Shown: piece by piece, positions 28,098-35,972 of the stretch
Position numbering within the stretch: the first letter of the stretch is position 1
Layout: each line of letters opens with the position of its first letter
NCBI GenBank assembly: GCA_024235415.1
Contig: JACKML010000002.1
Location: 124,001 to 188,000, forward strand
Direction: 5' to 3'
From: Chromatiaceae bacterium
GTDB lineage: Bacteria > Pseudomonadota > Gammaproteobacteria > Chromatiales > Chromatiaceae
Length of the DNA: 64,000 nucleotides
Program-made: the position numbers and the translations under genes
Notes under the pieces: generated by a model
Seen by the model: only the letters and a program-made list of their open reading frames with translations
What the model was told of the DNA's origin: nothing
Databases searched by the model: none

Positions 28098-28919
28098 ATG
28101 CAGATCAGGGTCGGATTTGAGCTGGTTTACGCGTGTCCGCAACCGACACCAATGATCCTGATGCTGAACATCCATTTCACCCGTGCTTCTGATCTCGTCA
28201 TTGCTGACCACATCATCACCAACCCACCAGTAGCGATCACCGCTTATCGCGACGGGTTCGGCAATTGGTGCAGCAGAATCGTCGCACCTCCCGGCGACAT
28301 CCGGATTTCATGCGATACCCTGGTCAACGACAGTGGTCTGCCGGATCCCGTGGATATCAATGCGACCCAATCCGCCGTAGAAAACCTGCCGGCAGAGACA
28401 CTGGTGTATCTACTCGGCAGCCGTTATTGCGAAACCGACCGACTCTCGGAAACCGCATGGGCGCTGTTCGGACAGACGCCGCTGGGCTGGCCGCGCGTGC
28501 AGGCGGTCTGCGATTTCGTACACAACCACATCGCCTTCGGCTATCAGCATGCTCGGATGACCAGGACGGCACTCGAGGCCTTCAACGAACGACAGGGCGT
28601 GTGTCGCGATTACACCCACCTGGCCATTGCGTTTTGCCGCTGCCTGAATATCCCGGCCCGCTATTGCACCGGCTACCTGGGTGACATCGGCGTGCCGGCA
28701 TCGGCCGATCCGATGGATTTCTCCGCCTGGTTCGAGGCCTACCTGGGCGGACGCTGGCACGTGTTCGACCCGCGCAACAATCTGCCCAGGGTAGGACGGA
28801 TACTGATGGCCCAGGGGCGCGATGCTGCCGATGTGCCGCTGAGCAACGCGTTCGGTCCAAACATCCTGAAGAGCTTTCGGGTATGGACGGACGAAGTGGC
28901 GCCATCTCCAAGTGGCTGA
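28098..28919 (+). CDS. Transglutaminase-like cysteine protease family protein
   Basis: A 273-residue protein with an N-terminal beta domain and a transglutaminase core. The catalytic Cys is in ERQGVCRDYTHLAIAFCR, the His in GRWHVFDPR and the Asp shortly after it. Such proteins act as proteases or amidases rather than cross-linkers in most bacteria. The ATG at 28098 has a perfect AGGAGG upstream, so the longer open frame from 28068 is not used. It is followed 12 bases later by an N-formylglutamate amidohydrolase-type gene, suggesting linked peptide or amide hydrolysis. Confidence 0.88.
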   Translation: MQIRVGFELVYACPQPTPMILMLNIHFTRASDLVIADHIITNPPVAITAYRDGFGNWCSRIVAPPGDIRISCDTLVNDSGLPDPVDINATQSAVENLPAETLVYLLGSRYCETDRLSETAWALFGQTPLGWPRVQAVCDFVHNHIAFGYQHARMTRTALEAFNERQGVCRDYTHLAIAFCRCLNIPARYCTGYLGDIGVPASADPMDFSAWFEAYLGGRWHVFDPRNNLPRVGRILMAQGRDAADVPLSNAFGPNILKSFRVWTDEVAPSPSG

Positions 28920-28931
28920 CGAGTCCCGGCG

Positions 28932-29729
28932 ATGACGACGGCAGACACCGAGGATTCGATACCATTGCTGGCAACCGACGAACCGGCGGCCTTCGAACTT
29001 TTCAATGTCGAAGGCAAGGGCAATGCCGTGCTGGTTTGCGATCATGCCGCCAACCGCGTCCCGCGGCATCTGCACAAGCTGGGCCTGGACGACGTCCGGC
29101 TCGCCGATCATATCGCCTGGGATCCGGGTGCGGCCGCGGTGGCGCGACAACTGGCCGCGCACCTGGACGCGCCCCTCGTGTTGAGTGCCTACTCACGGTT
29201 GGTCATCGACTGCAACCGACCGTTGCACAGTCCGCAGAGCATCGCGGAAAAAAGCGCCGGTGTGACGGTTCCCGGCAATCTCGCCTTATCGCAGAACGCC
29301 CGACAGGCGCGCATCGATGCCGTGTTCCGTCCATACCATGATGCGATCGAACGGTTGCTCGATCGTCGTGGCGGACAACCAACCCTGTTCATCAGCGTGC
29401 ACAGCTTTACGCCAGTCCTCGACGGCGAGCCAAGGCTGTGGCACATCGGTATCTCCTGGTATCGAGACCGTCGCTTCGCCCACTTGCTGTTCGATGAGCT
29501 GGCACGCAGCGGTGACCTCATCGTGGGCGACAACCAACCGTATCCGATCGAAGAGGTGTTCGATTACACCATCCCCGAACACGGTGCGCGCCGGGGCCTG
29601 CCCAGTGTGATGATCGAGATCCGCCAGGACGGTATTCGTACTGAGGCATCTGTGCAGGCATGGGCCGCCCGACTGGCCCGCGCCTGCCAACGAATCGAGG
29701 CAGCGGCGCTGGCCACTGGGCGAGCGTGA
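28932..29729 (+). CDS. N-formylglutamate amidohydrolase family protein
   Basis: A 265-residue hydrolase of the FGase family. The zinc-site region VCDHAANRVPRHL is near residue 36, SRLVIDCNR follows, and FISVHSFTPVLDG carries the second conserved His. The C-terminal part has DYTIPEHGARRGLPSVMIEIR. True FGases end the histidine degradation route, but no hut genes are present. A broader role in removing N-formyl or similar amides is equally likely. Confidence 0.87.
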   Translation: MTTADTEDSIPLLATDEPAAFELFNVEGKGNAVLVCDHAANRVPRHLHKLGLDDVRLADHIAWDPGAAAVARQLAAHLDAPLVLSAYSRLVIDCNRPLHSPQSIAEKSAGVTVPGNLALSQNARQARIDAVFRPYHDAIERLLDRRGGQPTLFISVHSFTPVLDGEPRLWHIGISWYRDRRFAHLLFDELARSGDLIVGDNQPYPIEEVFDYTIPEHGARRGLPSVMIEIRQDGIRTEASVQAWAARLARACQRIEAAALATGRA

Positions 29730-29750
29730 GCGACGGGGCCCTACTGTCGA

Positions 29751-30413
29751 TTAGCGTTTGCGCACCAGGGTGAGACCGTCGGCCACCGGCAGCATCGACA
29801 GGTCGATGCGTTCGTCATCGAGCAGGCTGGCGTTGAATGCCCGCAGGGCGAGCGTGTCGCTATCCTGGTCGTCAGGGTCGGCAACCCGGCCAGACCACAG
29901 CACGTTGTCGACCAGGATCAGCCCGCCCGGGCGCAACAGGCGCAGGCAGGACTCGTAGTAGCCGGTATAGGCGGTCTTGTCGGCATCGATGAACGCCATG
30001 TCATAGTGGCCTGCCTCGCCGGCGGCAAGGCGTGCCTGCAGGGTGTCGTGTGCCGGCGCCAGCACCAGTTCGATGCGACTGGCAACACCGGCCTCGGCCC
30101 AGTAGCGGCGCGCGATATCGGTCCACTCCTCGTTGATGTCACACGCCAGCAGGCGCCCGTCCGGCGGCAGCACCTGGGCCACGCACAACGCGCTGTAACC
30201 GGTGAACACACCGATCTCTATTACCTGCCGCGCGCCGATCAGGCGTGCCAGCAGGGCCATGTACTGTCCCTGTTCGGGCGCGATCTGCATTCTCGACAGT
30301 GGCAGCGCAGCCGTCTCTTGGCGCAGGCGCCGCAGCACCTCCGGCTCACGCAGGGAGTGTTGCAGCAGGTAGTCGTAGACCTGGGGCTCCAGTCCGATGC
30401 TCTTGTTGGTCAT
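29751..30413 (-). CDS. Class I SAM-dependent O-methyltransferase
   Basis: A 220-residue protein of the caffeoyl-CoA/catechol O-methyltransferase family. The SAM-binding motif is VIEIGVFTGYSALCVAQ. The acidic residue in LACDINEEW binds the ribose, and metal-binding MAFIDADKTAYTGYYE and LILVDNVLWSG follow. The ATG at 30413 has GGAGAAGG upstream, so the longer frame is not used. Bacterial members usually methylate catechol-like small molecules; the substrate here is unknown. Confidence 0.9.
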   Translation of the reverse strand: MTNKSIGLEPQVYDYLLQHSLREPEVLRRLRQETAALPLSRMQIAPEQGQYMALLARLIGARQVIEIGVFTGYSALCVAQVLPPDGRLLACDINEEWTDIARRYWAEAGVASRIELVLAPAHDTLQARLAAGEAGHYDMAFIDADKTAYTGYYESCLRLLRPGGLILVDNVLWSGRVADPDDQDSDTLALRAFNASLLDDERIDLSMLPVADGLTLVRKR

Positions 30414-30451
30414 TGCCTTCTCTCCGGGCCGGGCGCCGTTGTAACGAACTC

Positions 30452-30883
30452 TCAGCGACCGGGCCAGCCCTGTTGCATCCGGAACAGATCCAGCTGTCGC
30501 TGCTGTTGCAACTGGAACTGCCACTGCTGATTGATCGTCCCCAGGCCCGGTTGCACACCGGGACCCGGTGTTGTGGCCGGTCGCCGATTGCGCCACAGGA
30601 ATTCATGCCGCTGGCGCTCCTGTAACAGCCGTTGATCAGTCTGCTGCTGACGATCGAGGCCCTGACGCACCGACGCCTGTGCAGCCGATGGCTGCATGGC
30701 CCCTGGTGAATAGAGGGATCTCGGCTGCTGCATCTCGCGCAGTGACTGTGCACTCTGCGTGTTGAGCTGGTTCAAAGGTGCCGGATTGGCGGGCAGGGGG
30801 TCTGCGGCCGCATTGACAGTCACCCAAGCCACCGCAGCCAGGATCGGCAAGAAAGCACCGCGTCGGGATTTGTTGGTCAACAC
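30452..30883 (-). CDS. Exported glutamine-rich protein, unknown function
   Basis: About 143 residues: a signal peptide ending near NAAADPLP, then a mature part unusually rich in Gln and Arg with repeated short motifs (QQQTDQRLLQERQRH, QFQLQQQRQLDLFRMQQG). I do not recognise the family. The start is uncertain among two GTG codons and a TTG at 30886-30880, preceded by a GGGGG stretch. It lies between the O-methyltransferase and msrAB on the same strand. Confidence 0.55.
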   Translation of the reverse strand: MLTNKSRRGAFLPILAAVAWVTVNAAADPLPANPAPLNQLNTQSAQSLREMQQPRSLYSPGAMQPSAAQASVRQGLDRQQQTDQRLLQERQRHEFLWRNRRPATTPGPGVQPGLGTINQQWQFQLQQQRQLDLFRMQQGWPGR

Positions 30884-30905
30884 CACGACCCCCGTTGATT
30901 GCGTA

Positions 30906-32036
30906 TCAATCAAATAACCCGAGGTACTGCGCAAGGCCTTCCTGCTCGAGATCTTCCTTCGGCACAAAACGCAGGGCTGCCGAATTGATGCAGTAGCGCT
31001 GACCGGTCGGGGCAGGGCCGTCGTCGAACACGTGGCCGAGGTGCGAATCCGCATGCCGACTGCGCACCTCGGTGCGTGGCAGTATCATTTTGTAATCAGT
31101 GTGTTCGGCGACCATTGCGCTGTCCAACGGCCGGGTAAAGCTCGGCCAGCCGGTCCCGGAGTCGAACTTGTCGGTGGACGAAAACAGTGGCTCGCCGCTG
31201 ACGACATCCACGTAGATACCCGGTGACTTGTTGTTCCAGTAGGCGTTGTCGAATGGTGGCTCGGTGCCTTCCTTCTGCGTCACCCGGTACTGCAGCGGAC
31301 TGAGCCGATCACGCAAGACCTGATCTGATGGCTTGCTGAATTCGCCAGTGGTAACAGCTGCGGCTTTGGCATGGTCCATGTGAATCTCCTCTCCCCAGGT
31401 GCGTTTCAGGTAGCGGTCGCGCCCCGAGTTGTAACGGTAGAATTTGTAACGCAGTGGGTTCCTGGCTGCGTAGTCCTGGTGATAGTCCTCGGCCGGATAA
31501 AACACGCCGACCGGTTCAATCGCGGTGACGACCTCGCTGGCGTAGCGCCCGCTGGCGGCCAGCGCCTCCCGGGAGGCGAGCGCACGCCGCTGTTGGTCTT
31601 CATCGTGGTAGAAGATTGCGGTGCTGTACTGATGCCCTCGATCGACGAACTGCCCGCCGGCATCGGTAGGGTCGATCATGCGCCAGAAGGCCTGCAACAA
31701 GCCGTCATAACTGATCTGCTCGGGGTCATAACGCAGCTGCACGCTTTCGATGTGACCGCTGCCACCACCTGAGACCTGTTCATAGGTGGGATTTGCAAGT
31801 CGGCCGCCGGTGTAGCCCGAGATGACCTCCAGCACGCCGGGGACCTTTTCGAAATCGGCCTCCACACACCAGAAACAGCCACCGGCGAAGGTGGCCAGAC
31901 GCGACTGGCCGTCTGCCGACACCGCGGTGATTGCGGGCGCGGCCGTAGTCTTCGGGCCGGTTTGGCCTGGCAACCACCACATCGCGACCGCGAGCAGCGC
32001 CAACAGCATGACGCCCACGAGTACCGACTTGTTCAT
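30906..32036 (-). CDS. msrAB: Bifunctional methionine sulfoxide reductase MsrAB, membrane-anchored or exported
   Basis: Fusion of two methionine sulfoxide reductases, 376 residues. An N-terminal hydrophobic segment (about 4-24) implies export or membrane anchoring. The MsrA domain has FAGGCFWCVEADFE with the catalytic Cys. The MsrB domain has GTGWPSFTRP, SHLGHVFDDGPAPTG and the catalytic Cys in RYCINSAALRF. The zinc CxxC pairs of many MsrB proteins are not evident. It should repair oxidised methionine in envelope proteins, reducing both S and R epimers, and needs thioredoxin-type electrons. Confidence 0.94.
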   Translation of the reverse strand: MNKSVLVGVMLLALLAVAMWWLPGQTGPKTTAAPAITAVSADGQSRLATFAGGCFWCVEADFEKVPGVLEVISGYTGGRLANPTYEQVSGGGSGHIESVQLRYDPEQISYDGLLQAFWRMIDPTDAGGQFVDRGHQYSTAIFYHDEDQQRRALASREALAASGRYASEVVTAIEPVGVFYPAEDYHQDYAARNPLRYKFYRYNSGRDRYLKRTWGEEIHMDHAKAAAVTTGEFSKPSDQVLRDRLSPLQYRVTQKEGTEPPFDNAYWNNKSPGIYVDVVSGEPLFSSTDKFDSGTGWPSFTRPLDSAMVAEHTDYKMILPRTEVRSRHADSHLGHVFDDGPAPTGQRYCINSAALRFVPKEDLEQEGLAQYLGLFD

Positions 32037-32225
32037 ACCGCTTTCCCACCCATTTTCAGGTCATCTCCCATTAGACCGGGCGAAGCAGGGAATTCTTCCA
32101 TTCGTTTTGCACGAGATATTCGACCAGCGATCGATCGGCCAGCGGCTGGCCTCCTACGGATCATCCAACCGCCAACTGCGCAGAGACCGCCTTTGCAGGC
32201 GCCGGCCCCTTCGGCGATTCCCGGA

Positions 32226-33056
32226 CTAGACCAGCACGATCTGGTACTTCTCGATCGAGATCCGGCGTTTTTTGTACAGGCGCCCCAACGCGCGCTTGTA
32301 ATTCGCCTTGCTGGCCTTGAATGTCTTGTAGATGAGGTCTGGCGGGCTCTTGTCGGTAATCCGCGAAACACCACCATTGTGGCGCATATAGTCGAGTATC
32401 GCGCCTTCCAGTTGATCGACCACTTCGGCAGACGCCGGCTGCAGCGCCAGATCGATCTTGCCATCGTCACGGATCGTCTTGATGTAGCCACGCAGCTGCT
32501 GACCGAACTTCAGCGGTTGAAACACGTCCGCTTTGAATATCAGGCCAAGGTGCGAATTGTTGATCACCGCCTTGTAACCCAGCTCCGTGGTCGCGGCGAT
32601 CATCAGCTTCACTTCGTCGCCCGGCGTAAAACCACTGCCGTCCTCGCTCAGGTGCCGGCTGTACTTGGTCGAGGCGGCAATGCGCTTCGTGTCCTCGTCG
32701 AGATAGACGCAGACCACATAGGAGCGCCCCTGATGCATCGGCCATGCCTGTTCATTGAAAGGCACCAGAAGGTCCTTGCTCAGCCCCCAATCGAGAAAAG
32801 TCCCGACATCGTTCTGCTGCCTGACCATGAGGTAGGCGCATTCGCCGACCATCGCAGCCGGCGTTTCCCGGGTCGCGATCAGGCGGTCATCGGAATCGTT
32901 GTAGATGAACACATGCAGCCAGTCACCCGGCTTGCAACCATCAGGTACGTCACGTCTGGGCAACAGGATCTCACCGGACTCGCCACCGTCGAGGTACACA
33001 CCGAAGGCAACTGTCTTGACCACCCGCAGACGATTTTTCCGACCGACATACACCAT
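32226..33056 (-). CDS. CvfB/YitL-type S1 RNA-binding protein
   Basis: A 276-residue protein made of tandem S1-like beta-barrels plus a winged-helix end. Segments include VAFGVYLDGGESGEILLPR, VGTFLDWGLSKDLLVPF and LRGYIKTIRDDGKIDLALQ. Members of the CvfB/YitL family bind RNA and affect virulence gene expression in Staphylococcus; the role here is probably RNA binding but unspecific. About 190 bases separate it from msrAB, in which I see no gene. Confidence 0.87.
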   Translation of the reverse strand: MVYVGRKNRLRVVKTVAFGVYLDGGESGEILLPRRDVPDGCKPGDWLHVFIYNDSDDRLIATRETPAAMVGECAYLMVRQQNDVGTFLDWGLSKDLLVPFNEQAWPMHQGRSYVVCVYLDEDTKRIAASTKYSRHLSEDGSGFTPGDEVKLMIAATTELGYKAVINNSHLGLIFKADVFQPLKFGQQLRGYIKTIRDDGKIDLALQPASAEVVDQLEGAILDYMRHNGGVSRITDKSPPDLIYKTFKASKANYKRALGRLYKKRRISIEKYQIVLV

Positions 33057-33068
33057 TTGACGTGTCCG

Positions 33069-33917
33069 TTATCTCCCCGCAGGGGTGTCAGTGCCGGAGG
33101 CACGATAGCTCAGCAGCAGGCGTGCACTGAACCAGAAGATAGCCATCGGCAGCAAAACAATCTCGAAGACATAGACCGCGAGCACGATGATTGCCTGTTC
33201 GCTCAGCCGGTCGGTCATCGTCACCAGCTGGCCGACGGTCTCGCGAATCTTTGCGCTGTCGATTGACAGGATGTTCTGAATCGAGCCGAACGCGTTCAGC
33301 TGCTGTTTTGCAGCATCCATCTGTTGCGTTGCCTCGTCATAGTGTCCTTGCACAACCGAGCTGTTGTGCACGCCGCTGATCGCCCAGGGCGTGATCGCGG
33401 CAAACAGCCAGACGACAATGCCCATGCGCACGGCGCGGATCAGTATCTGATTGAAATCGACACAACCGGCACATCGGTCGAGACCGATCCGCACTGACAG
33501 CAGGCCAAACAGCACCAGCGGCACCCAGGGCGTGAACAGCAGATCACCCAACAGACGCATTGCCCAAAGCGCCGTGGCAGCAATCAGGGCAGCTGTCGAA
33601 AAGCGTTCAATCAGATCGTTGAGCGGATCGAGCAGTTGCCCTGGCGCCACCGTGGTGCTGACCCCGACTGAAAACCCGACCTGGGTCTCCTGGATCACCG
33701 AGATGACGCCGTTGATCGTCCGCGCGATTGCAAAAGTGGCCAGCGCACGATTGCTCGCGGCCGCCAGTTGCTCGTCACCGGCGACACGCAAACGGTCGAA
33801 TGCCGACACGCTCAGCATCATCAGCAACAACACCGCAAGCAGGGCAGTGCCTCGCGGAAGGGACCTGAGGACAAGAAGATTGCGTATGTTTGCCACTTTA
33901 CTCAGGGAGTCAGCCAA
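33069..33917 (-). CDS. Multi-pass membrane protein, unknown function
   Basis: A 282-residue protein with four or five predicted membrane segments (about 22-40, 110-150, 165-185 and 240-270) and a central amphipathic stretch between them, rich in Gln. I do not recognise a family. It lies 12 bases from the S1 protein gene on the same strand and downstream of another membrane protein gene, so co-transcription is likely. Confidence 0.6.
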   Translation of the reverse strand: MADSLSKVANIRNLLVLRSLPRGTALLAVLLLMMLSVSAFDRLRVAGDEQLAAASNRALATFAIARTINGVISVIQETQVGFSVGVSTTVAPGQLLDPLNDLIERFSTAALIAATALWAMRLLGDLLFTPWVPLVLFGLLSVRIGLDRCAGCVDFNQILIRAVRMGIVVWLFAAITPWAISGVHNSSVVQGHYDEATQQMDAAKQQLNAFGSIQNILSIDSAKIRETVGQLVTMTDRLSEQAIIVLAVYVFEIVLLPMAIFWFSARLLLSYRASGTDTPAGR

Positions 33918-34007
33918 TCGGGTGAATCACGATCTTCGGACAGATGCGGGCAATTTGCCAGGCATGTCCGCCATGCGCACGGGGCCTCAGGGCCTCAACC
34001 GCAGCCG

Positions 34008-34790
34008 TCAATTTCCCGTATCACGCATGCTGGCCTGCAGGCCGATCATCGATTCCTGACTGACCTTGATCAGGCCATTCTGTGGACGATTCAGATCAAC
34101 CACCAGCGTGACGAGAACGGCAAAGGCCAGTGACAGTGGAATCACCGCCGCCAATCGGCGCTTGCCGGTAAGCCCCACCTGGATACCCATGGTCACCATG
34201 GTAAGCAGCGTGATCGCGGAAAGTGCGATCCATGCGCTGCCGGGAATGCGGTTGCGCAGTGCCGCGGCGACCCGCTTCTCATGAACATCGAGAACGTCGT
34301 TGACTGCCTGAACCATCAACGCCGTGTTCGTGTCTGGGGCCATTCTGGCCGCGGCGGCGGCCTGTTTCCACAACAGGCGCTGGATAGCTCCGGTGCGTGC
34401 CAGCCCCTCGGTCCGATCATTGGTGCTGACCATGCGCAGACGGATGTCGACATACTCGCGCAGCAGGTTCTGCACCGCGGTCTTCGACGTATCATCCAAC
34501 AAGTCCGCCCGCAGATAGGCAGTGCCGATGGTATTTGCATCGTCGACGACGATCTGTTTTCTCAGGTCGTGTTGCGCAGCTGCCATGGAAAATGTAAATG
34601 CCAGGACAAAGCCCAGCATGCCCAGCAGACCGCCCACCATAGGACCGAGCGACGAAGGCGCGTCTTCATCCCGATGCGATTGTGCGTGATCGCCGAATCG
34701 ATAGCCGATTTCGAAGGATGCCAGCATGAGTAGGGAAACCAGCACAAAAATGCCTGTTATAGGCAAGGATTCCAACAGGCCAAACAGCAT
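34008..34790 (-). CDS. DUF4239 (bestrophin-like) membrane protein
   Basis: A 260-residue membrane protein. Two membrane segments near the N-terminus enclose SFEIGYRFGDH and GGLLGMLGFVLAFTFSMAA, typical of the DUF4239 family. A cytoplasmic helical domain follows, then two further membrane segments at about 185-230. DUF4239 proteins are distantly compared with bestrophin channels, but the function is unproven. The ATG at 34790 follows a GGGGGG ribosome binding site. Confidence 0.75.
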   Translation of the reverse strand: MLFGLLESLPITGIFVLVSLLMLASFEIGYRFGDHAQSHRDEDAPSSLGPMVGGLLGMLGFVLAFTFSMAAAQHDLRKQIVVDDANTIGTAYLRADLLDDTSKTAVQNLLREYVDIRLRMVSTNDRTEGLARTGAIQRLLWKQAAAAARMAPDTNTALMVQAVNDVLDVHEKRVAAALRNRIPGSAWIALSAITLLTMVTMGIQVGLTGKRRLAAVIPLSLAFAVLVTLVVDLNRPQNGLIKVSQESMIGLQASMRDTGN

Positions 34791-34887
34791 AGATACCCCC
34801 CCTTGGCTGACAGCGACCCGCAAACGACAGATTAGTCTACGCTACCAAACCATGGCGGTATGTTTCTTAACAGAGAGGACAGTGAAT

Positions 34888-35304
34888 ATGAGCGAAACCA
34901 GCCTGTACGAGCGCTTGGGGAGAGAGGAAAACATCAGGCTGATCGCCGGAAGCATCCTCGACAACCATCTGGGAAACGACAAAATAAAATCCCGTTTTCG
35001 GCATGTTGATCGAGATGAGACCTGGCGGAAGGTCACCGAATTCATCTGCGCGGGTACCGGCGGTCCGCAGCATTACACAGGCAGAGGCATGCTCGCCGCG
35101 CATCGAGGCATGAACATCAGCGAGATGGAATTCATCGCCGTCGTCGATGACATCAAGGCCGCACTCGAAAGCAACGGTGTTGGTGAACGGGAAAAGCAGG
35201 AACTCCTGGCGATTGCCCATTCACTGAAGGGCGACATTGTGTCCAGCTCGCCGGACAGCGGCGCTCAATCCTCCAGTCGAAAACCGACCCTGAGCACGAC
35301 CTGA
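34888..35304 (+). CDS. Group 1 truncated haemoglobin
   Basis: A 138-residue truncated haemoglobin (TrbN/glbN type). The N-terminus MSETSLYERLGREENIRLIA and KSRFRHVDRDETWRKVTEFI match the family, and the proximal His lies in AHRGMNISEMEF. Such proteins bind oxygen or scavenge nitric oxide. The ATG at 34888 has GAGAGGA upstream. The last 20 or so residues (SSPDSGAQSSSRKPTLSTT) look non-globular, and their coding sequence overlaps the convergent dodecin gene by 40 bases. Confidence 0.9.
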   Translation: MSETSLYERLGREENIRLIAGSILDNHLGNDKIKSRFRHVDRDETWRKVTEFICAGTGGPQHYTGRGMLAAHRGMNISEMEFIAVVDDIKAALESNGVGEREKQELLAIAHSLKGDIVSSSPDSGAQSSSRKPTLSTT

Positions 35305-35474
35305 TAGTGGCCGACCTTGCCGTCGACAACCTGACCACGCGTCTCGGCAACCTCGAACCAGTCGATGTGATGAATTGTCTTGCTGGCGCGCGCAAGTGCG
35401 TTCTCGATCGCGGCCTCGATGCCGGACTTCGAGGACCCCACGAGTTCGATGATCTTGTAGATGTGATCGGACAT
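35265..35474 (-). CDS. Dodecin flavin-binding protein
   Basis: A 69-residue dodecin, which assembles as a dodecamer that stores FMN, riboflavin or coenzyme A. It reads MSDHIYKIIELVGSSKSGI, followed by the helix AIENALARASKTIHHIDWFEV and the final strands ending LRVGFRLED, all family hallmarks. The ATG at 35474 has CGGAGG upstream. It is convergent with the haemoglobin gene. Confidence 0.93.
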   Translation of the reverse strand: MSDHIYKIIELVGSSKSGIEAAIENALARASKTIHHIDWFEVAETRGQVVDGKVGHYQVVLRVGFRLED

Positions 35475-35972
35475 TGAACCTCCGTTCGGTGATTGCTGAA
35501 TGGGTGGGCCATCCAAGGCACCGGGTGCGTGAGAACAACAATAGCCCAATGGCGGACATTCGTTGGCCTTGAACCGTTTTGAAACATCGACGCCTCTTGC
35601 CCTGTTGAATCTCCCGATGGCATCGATCGACCTATCGCCGCGATTACTTGATTGATGTTAAGAACGAGAGCCCGTTGGGTGTCGACGGTACTGCCGACTG
35701 CGCCAGGTCGCACTTTTTTCCGCGATGGCCATCTCCCCTCAATGGGCCATGACCTTCAAATTGATTCAACTCAAGTCAGTTCGGTGGTGATTGTGTTTCA
35801 CTGCGCCCGGCGTGTTTTCCTGGGACCACTATGGGGATGGTCTCCACCCTCCGCACGACGGACCGGGACGGTTTGCACGCATTGCCGTTTACGATGAGCC
35901 GGATTGGCTACCGGCCGTTCTCGTAGCAGTAGCGGATGTGTTTTCAGAGCCAGCTATTTGCCGGGAACAATA
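35475..35972. other. Intergenic region upstream of the cytochrome operon
   Basis: About 500 bases without a convincing gene. The open frames here are short, lack good ribosome binding sites and do not resemble known proteins. It should carry the dodecin promoter at its left and the promoter of the cytochrome operon at its right, but I could not pick a confident -35/-10 pair. Confidence 0.5.

Noticed and set aside
35475..35972. Short plus-strand frames upstream of the multihaem cytochrome
   Set aside because: No ribosome binding sites or family resemblance; the cytochrome start at 35973 is preceded by a plausible signal-peptide start instead of these extensions.
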